64,000 bases of DNA, from contig CANMPP010000002.1 of assembly GCA_947499735.1 (NCBI GenBank), positions 186,001-250,000 of the forward strand, written 5' to 3'. The position numbers and the translations under genes are program-made. Source of the DNA: an uncultured Pelagimonas sp. GTDB lineage: Bacteria > Pseudomonadota > Alphaproteobacteria > Rhodobacterales > Rhodobacteraceae. The notes beneath the pieces were generated by a model. That model did not search any database. It saw only the letters and a program-made list of their open reading frames with translations, and was not told where the DNA came from. Shown here piece by piece: positions 59,259-64,000 of this stretch (position 1 is its first letter; the number at the start of each line of letters is the position of its first letter).

Positions 59259-60524
59259 ATGTGGGAATCTGCGCTGGATCGCATGTTGTCGCGATTGATT
59301 GTAAGTGGTGTGTTGTTTGTTACATGGCCCGACGGGAAAACAAAGCAATACGGGTCCGAATATGGCCCACCTATCGCGCCACATTTGGGGCCCGTGCGTG
59401 CGGATATTAGTCTAAAAGACCGTGCGATCCTACGCCCGCTCGTTATGAACCCAGTTTTGGCGTTGGGCGAAGGGTATATGGATGGTCAGATCGACACGCG
59501 GGATCTAAAAGGGTTGCTGGCTTTTTTGGTGCGCAACCAAGACGCTGGAAATCTGCCGGTTTGGGTGACGACATGGCAAAGCATGCGCACGTCATTGCGA
59601 CGATTTGCGCAAATCAACAATCCATGGCGGTCCCGTCGCAATGTTGCCCATCACTATGACATTTCAAACGATCTCTATCGACAGTTTCTTGATGAGGATA
59701 TGCAATATTCCTGCGCTTATTTTAAGTCGCCGGATATGTCGTTGGAAGCGGCCCAAATTGCTAAGAAAAATCATATCGCAGCAAAGTTGATGATCAAACC
59801 GGGCATGCGCGTGTTGGACATCGGATGCGGTTGGGGCGGCATGGCTTTGACGTTGGCGCGGGATTATGGCGCGTATGTGACTGGTGTGACCCTATCGGAA
59901 AACCAATTGGTGCTTGCACGTGAACGGGTGCAGGCGGCGGGGTTGCAGGATCGGATTGATCTGCGTTTGCAGGACTATCGTAAAGTGTCCGAACCGTTTG
60001 ATCGGATCGTCAGTGTCGGAATGTTGGAACATGTTGGGCTGCCGCAGTTCCAGACCTATTTTGATAAGGTCCATGATTTGCTGACGGATGACGGAATCGC
60101 GCTGATCCACACGATCGGATGGACCGGGCCCCCATCATCAACCAGCCCGTGGATTGCGAAATATATTTTTCCGGGGGGCTATGTGCCAGCAATGTCTGAT
60201 CTCGCTCCGGCCATCGAAAAATCAGGCCTGTGGCAGGCAGATATCGAGGTTTGGCGCGGGCAATACGGCCCGACTTTGCATCATTGGCGTCGAAGGTTCG
60301 AAGCGGCCCTGCCAGAGATTCGGAAAACCTATGATGTTCGATTCGAAAGAATGTTTCGCTTTTATCTGGTTGCTTGCGAAGTGGCATTTGAATTCCAAAC
60401 GCAGGCTGTTTTTCATTTTCAGTTGTCCAAACAGCAAATGACAGTTCCTGTAACGCGGGATTACCTTTATGAGCAGGGGTCAAAGCCTGAAACGGAACGT
60501 TCCATCGAACTTGTCCATGGATAG
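59259..60524 (+). CDS. Cyclopropane fatty acid/SAM-dependent lipid methyltransferase
   Basis: A 421-residue SAM-dependent enzyme of the CFA synthase family, which adds a methylene bridge to unsaturated phospholipid acyl chains. The SAM motif VLDIGCGWGGMAL starts at residue 185, and the family segment HHYDISNDLYRQFL is at 131-144. The N-terminal half is a domain common to these enzymes. AGAGG precedes the ATG. It stands alone between aspS and carB. A related acyltransferase-type function cannot be excluded. Confidence 0.92.
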   Translation: MWESALDRMLSRLIVSGVLFVTWPDGKTKQYGSEYGPPIAPHLGPVRADISLKDRAILRPLVMNPVLALGEGYMDGQIDTRDLKGLLAFLVRNQDAGNLPVWVTTWQSMRTSLRRFAQINNPWRSRRNVAHHYDISNDLYRQFLDEDMQYSCAYFKSPDMSLEAAQIAKKNHIAAKLMIKPGMRVLDIGCGWGGMALTLARDYGAYVTGVTLSENQLVLARERVQAAGLQDRIDLRLQDYRKVSEPFDRIVSVGMLEHVGLPQFQTYFDKVHDLLTDDGIALIHTIGWTGPPSSTSPWIAKYIFPGGYVPAMSDLAPAIEKSGLWQADIEVWRGQYGPTLHHWRRRFEAALPEIRKTYDVRFERMFRFYLVACEVAFEFQTQAVFHFQLSKQQMTVPVTRDYLYEQGSKPETERSIELVHG

Positions 60525-60666
60525 TTGTGTTCAAGAGGTAAGAGAGGGCTTGCGCATGGCGCGCTTGTCCTTATAACGCACGACAATTTGCGGGCCTGAT
60601 CTATGTCAGGCTTCGCATGCTGCTCAATATTTGCCGTATCGCTCAACTGTCAAAACGAGGTCTGCC

Positions 60667-63600
60667 ATGCCCAAACGTACCGATATCACATCCATCATGA
60701 TCATCGGCGCCGGGCCCATTGTCATCGGACAAGCCTGCGAATTTGACTATTCTGGTGCTCAGGCGTGTAAGGCGCTGCGCGAAGAAGGCTACAGGGTTAT
60801 CCTGGTGAACTCGAACCCAGCAACGATCATGACGGATCCAGAGCTGGCGGATGCGACATATATCGAACCGATCACGCCCGAAGTGGTTGCCAAGATTATC
60901 GAGAAAGAGCGCCCAGATGCCTTGCTGCCAACGATGGGTGGTCAGACCGGTCTGAACACGTCTCTTGCGCTTGAAGAGATGGGTGTTTTGGACAAATTCG
61001 GCGTTGAGATGATCGGTGCCAAACGCGATGCGATTGAAATGGCCGAAGACCGCGCGTTGTTCCGCGAGGCGATGGATCGGATTGGTCTTGAGAACCCAAA
61101 AGCGACAATCGTCACAGCACCTAAGCGTGAAGACGGTAGCACAGATCTGGAGGCGGGTGTTCAGATCGCTTTGGAAACATTGGACGAAATCGGTCTTCCA
61201 GCCATCATTCGTCCTGCCTTTACCCTCGGCGGTACAGGCGGTGGTGTTGCGTATAACCGCGAAGATTACATCCATTTCTGCCGCACGGGTATGGACGCAT
61301 CCCCTGTGAACCAGATCCTTGTGGATGAAAGCCTGCTGGGTTGGAAAGAATTTGAAATGGAAGTGGTCCGCGACAAAGCGGACAACGCCATTATCGTCTG
61401 TGCCATCGAAAACGTAGATCCGATGGGCGTGCATACTGGCGATTCCATCACCGTAGCCCCAGCTCTGACGCTGACGGACAAAGAATACCAGATCATGCGC
61501 AATGGCTCGATTGCTGTTCTGCGCGAGATCGGCGTTGAAACGGGCGGGTCCAATGTGCAGTGGGCTGTGAACCCTGCCGATGGCCGCATGGTTGTTATCG
61601 AAATGAACCCGCGCGTGTCGCGCTCATCTGCGCTGGCATCCAAAGCGACGGGTTTCCCAATTGCGAAAATCGCGGCGAAATTGGCGATCGGCTATACGCT
61701 GGATGAGTTGGACAATGACATCACCAAGGTGACACCCGCATCGTTCGAACCGTCCATCGATTATGTCGTCACCAAAATCCCACGCTTTGCCTTTGAAAAA
61801 TTCCCAGGTTCCGAACCTAAGTTGACCACGGCGATGAAATCCGTCGGCGAAGCGATGGCGATTGGCCGCACCATCCATGAAAGCCTGCAAAAAGCGCTGG
61901 CATCCATGGAAACTGGCCTGACCGGATTTGACGAGGTCGAGATCGAAGGCGCGCCTGAAAAGCACGCGATTGTCAAAGCTTTGTCCGAAGCAACACCTGA
62001 CCGGATGCGCACCATTGCACAGGCGATGCGTCACGGTTTGACCAATGACGAAATCCAAGGCGTGACTGCGTTTGACCCTTGGTTCCTGGACCGAATCCGC
62101 GAAATCGTAGATGCAGAGCAAGACGTGAAAGACAACGGCTTGCCGCAGGACGAAGCGGGCATGCGCGCGTTGAAAATGCTAGGGTTCTCAGATGCACGTC
62201 TGGCGAAGCTGACCGGCTTTGCAGAACGCGACATTCGCAAGAAACGCCATACATTGGGCGTGAATGCTGTCTTCAAGCGCATCGATACATGTGCCGCGGA
62301 ATTTGAGGCCCAAACGCCGTATATGTATTCCACTTACGAAGCCCCCATGATGGGCGAAGTGGAATGTGAAGCGCGTCCATCGGATCAGAAAAAGGTCGTG
62401 ATCCTGGGCGGTGGCCCAAACCGGATCGGGCAGGGGATCGAATTTGATTACTGCTGCTGCCACGCCTGTTTCGCCCTGACGGATCAGGGATATGAGACAA
62501 TCATGATCAACTGTAACCCGGAAACGGTGTCTACGGATTATGATACATCAGACCGTTTGTATTTCGAGCCGCTGACCTTTGAACATGTCATGGAAATCCT
62601 GCGCGTTGAGCAGGACAATGGCACGCTGCATGGCGTGATCGTTCAATTCGGTGGTCAGACGCCTTTGAAATTGGCAAATGCGCTTGAGGCGGAAGGCATT
62701 CCAATCCTCGGCACAACGCCTGACGCGATTGATTTGGCCGAAGACCGCGAACGGTTCCAGGCGCTCGTGTCTCAATTGGGGCTAAAGCAACCAAATAACG
62801 GTATTGCGTCTACGGATGCCGAAGCGTTGAAAATTGCGGAAGAAATTGGTTTCCCATTGGTCATCCGCCCATCCTACGTTTTGGGTGGTCGCGCGATGGA
62901 AATCGTACGCGATATGGCGCAGCTTGAACGCTATATCAAAGAAGCTGTGGTTGTGTCCGGCGACAGCCCTGTTCTGCTGGACAGCTATCTGTCTGGCGCG
63001 ACCGAACTGGATGTGGATGCGCTATGTGATGGCGACAAGGTCCATGTGGCCGGTATTATGCAGCATATCGAAGAGGCAGGTGTGCACTCAGGCGACTCGG
63101 CTTGTTCCTTGCCGCCCTATTCCCTGTCCGCTGACGTGATCGAAGAGATCAAACGCCAGACGGTTGCATTGGCAAAAGCGCTGCATGTTGTGGGCCTGAT
63201 GAACGTTCAGTTTGCCATCAAAGGCGATGATATCTACCTGATCGAGGTCAACCCGCGCGCATCCCGCACCGTGCCATTCGTGGCCAAAGCGACCGATAGC
63301 GCGATTGCATCTATCGCCGCGCGCCTGATGGCGGGTGAAAAACTAGAGGCGTTCCCTGAACGTCCGGCATACCCAGCAGATGCGGATTATGACAGCCCGC
63401 TGCCGATTGCCGATCCAATGACCTTGGCCGATCCGATCATGCCATGGTTCAGCGTGAAAGAGGCGGTTCTGCCATTCGCGCGTTTCCCAGGTGTCGATAC
63501 AATTCTGGGTCCAGAAATGCGCTCAACAGGTGAAGTCATGGGCTGGGATCGCTCTTTCCCACGTGCTTTCCTTAAGGCGCAGTTGGGCGCGGGTGTGGAT

Positions 63601-63999
63601 CTGCCAAAAGGTGGCAAAGTGTTCTTTTCCATCAAGGATGACGACAAGACACCACAATTGGCCGAAACCGCAACGGTTCTGTCCGATTTGGGCTTTGGTA
63701 TCGTCGCGACGGCTGGAACCGCCACGTTCCTCAATGAACAGGGCCTGACCTGTGAGACGGTGAAAAAGGTCTTCGAAGGACGCCCTAACATTGTCGACGT
63801 CATGAAAGATGGTGGCATCAATCTGGTGATGAACACGACCGAGGGTGCGGCGTCTATCGAAGACAGCCGTGAAATCCGGCATGTCGCGCTCTATGACAAG
63901 ATCCCATACTTCACGACTGCCGCTGCAGCCCATGCCGCAGCATTGGCGATGAAAGAACGTGAAGAGGGCGAGATTGTTGTGAAATCCCTGCAAGGGTAA
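60667..63999 (+). CDS. carB: Carbamoyl-phosphate synthase large subunit
   Basis: A 1110-residue enzyme that makes carbamoyl phosphate for arginine and pyrimidines. It has two similar halves, each with an ATP-grasp domain (near 130-340 and 680-890), and a C-terminal allosteric MGS-like domain (near 950-1090, where ornithine and UMP act). Motifs [19 protein letters not shown] and [19 protein letters not shown] mark the two halves. The start at 60667 is the family N-terminus [11 protein letters not shown]; a longer frame to 60631 is not. The stop at 63997-63999 is just inside the window. carA is not adjacent. Confidence 0.98.
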   Translation: MPKRTDITSIMIIGAGPIVIGQACEFDYSGAQACKALREEGYRVILVNSNPATIMTDPELADATYIEPITPEVVAKIIEKERPDALLPTMGGQTGLNTSLALEEMGVLDKFGVEMIGAKRDAIEMAEDRALFREAMDRIGLENPKATIVTAPKREDGSTDLEAGVQIALETLDEIGLPAIIRPAFTLGGTGGGVAYNREDYIHFCRTGMDASPVNQILVDESLLGWKEFEMEVVRDKADNAIIVCAIENVDPMGVHTGDSITVAPALTLTDKEYQIMRNGSIAVLREIGVETGGSNVQWAVNPADGRMVVIEMNPRVSRSSALASKATGFPIAKIAAKLAIGYTLDELDNDITKVTPASFEPSIDYVVTKIPRFAFEKFPGSEPKLTTAMKSVGEAMAIGRTIHESLQKALASMETGLTGFDEVEIEGAPEKHAIVKALSEATPDRMRTIAQAMRHGLTNDEIQGVTAFDPWFLDRIREIVDAEQDVKDNGLPQDEAGMRALKMLGFSDARLAKLTGFAERDIRKKRHTLGVNAVFKRIDTCAAEFEAQTPYMYSTYEAPMMGEVECEARPSDQKKVVILGGGPNRIGQGIEFDYCCCHACFALTDQGYETIMINCNPETVSTDYDTSDRLYFEPLTFEHVMEILRVEQDNGTLHGVIVQFGGQTPLKLANALEAEGIPILGTTPDAIDLAEDRERFQALVSQLGLKQPNNGIASTDAEALKIAEEIGFPLVIRPSYVLGGRAMEIVRDMAQLERYIKEAVVVSGDSPVLLDSYLSGATELDVDALCDGDKVHVAGIMQHIEEAGVHSGDSACSLPPYSLSADVIEEIKRQTVALAKALHVVGLMNVQFAIKGDDIYLIEVNPRASRTVPFVAKATDSAIASIAARLMAGEKLEAFPERPAYPADADYDSPLPIADPMTLADPIMPWFSVKEAVLPFARFPGVDTILGPEMRSTGEVMGWDRSFPRAFLKAQLGAGVDLPKGGKVFFSIKDDDKTPQLAETATVLSDLGFGIVATAGTATFLNEQGLTCETVKKVFEGRPNIVDVMKDGGINLVMNTTEGAASIEDSREIRHVALYDKIPYFTTAAAAHAAALAMKEREEGEIVVKSLQG

Positions 64000-64000
64000 G

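Noticed and set aside
60643-61434. A 263-codon open frame on the minus strand
   Set aside because: It is a shadow of the start of carB.

Overview
The window reads as a stretch of core chromosome from a marine alphaproteobacterium of the Rhodobacterales (Roseobacter group). The evidence is the F1 operon atpHAGDC without the F0 genes, a petABC operon for the bc1 complex, CarB, AspS, ClpA and Prs of alphaproteobacterial type, small families typical of this order (DUF1467, DUF2125, the NDUFA9-like protein, UbiK) and a surface protein with a VPLPA-CTERM sorting tail. Base composition looks moderate and even. There is no rRNA operon, insertion sequence, prophage, integrase or CRISPR array, and only one tRNA gene.

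Layout. 1-1025: a truncated regulator and a small unknown protein. 1228-10209: an accessory-looking catabolic region with an aldehyde dehydrogenase, a TauE/SafE exporter, a DmpA-type peptidase, a TetR regulator divergent from an iorA/iorB-like molybdenum hydroxylase with its own cytochrome c, and a thiamine-diphosphate enzyme; the substrate is unknown. 10226-17294: redox and envelope housekeeping (trxB-rraB-quinone oxidoreductase, a divergent Lrp regulator, lgt-midA-pgeF, ubiK, a ClpP-fold membrane protein). 17303-26334: DUF2125, ChaC-like enzyme, a MotA/ExbB plus MotB/OmpA-like pair, clpA, gloB and a methyltransferase. 26788-31767: the F1 ATP synthase operon with a strong terminator. 31857-43367: an H-type lectin, an outer-membrane barrel, prs, an FadH-like flavoenzyme, creD, a LysR regulator, an OmpA/GNAT/CinA-like operon, sfsA and a two-repeat MVL-type lectin. 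43667-46496: petABC. 46782-51830: envelope and surface genes (LpxQ-like and LpxR-like barrels, the VPLPA-CTERM protein) around rpmI-rplT and a GST. 51831-63999: tRNA-Leu(CAG), an NDUFA9-like protein, an M48 lipoprotein peptidase, a nitroreductase, an EI24/CysZ protein, DUF1467 and methylmalonyl-CoA epimerase, a response regulator, aspS, a cyclopropane fatty acid synthase and carB.

How the genes fit together. Energy genes (atpHAGDC, petABC, an NDUFA9-like protein, UbiK) describe an aerobic respiratory cell. A second theme is the envelope: lipoprotein maturation (Lgt), possible lipid A modification (LpxQ-like, LpxR-like), lipid cyclopropanation, OmpA-domain proteins and a possible ion-driven motor complex reaching into the periplasm. 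Two lectin-fold genes and a VPLPA-CTERM protein suggest an interest in cell-surface glycans.

The observations most worth a second look are the ExbB/OmpA-like pair with a channel aspartate and long helical extensions on both sides of the membrane, the tandem MVL-type lectin, the IorAB catabolic cluster with a clear palindromic operator, the repeated CGTTATT elements upstream of the VPLPA-CTERM gene, and the ClpP-fold protein whose first helix lies upstream of any normal start codon. No complete, clearly novel multi-gene system could be demonstrated from sequence alone.
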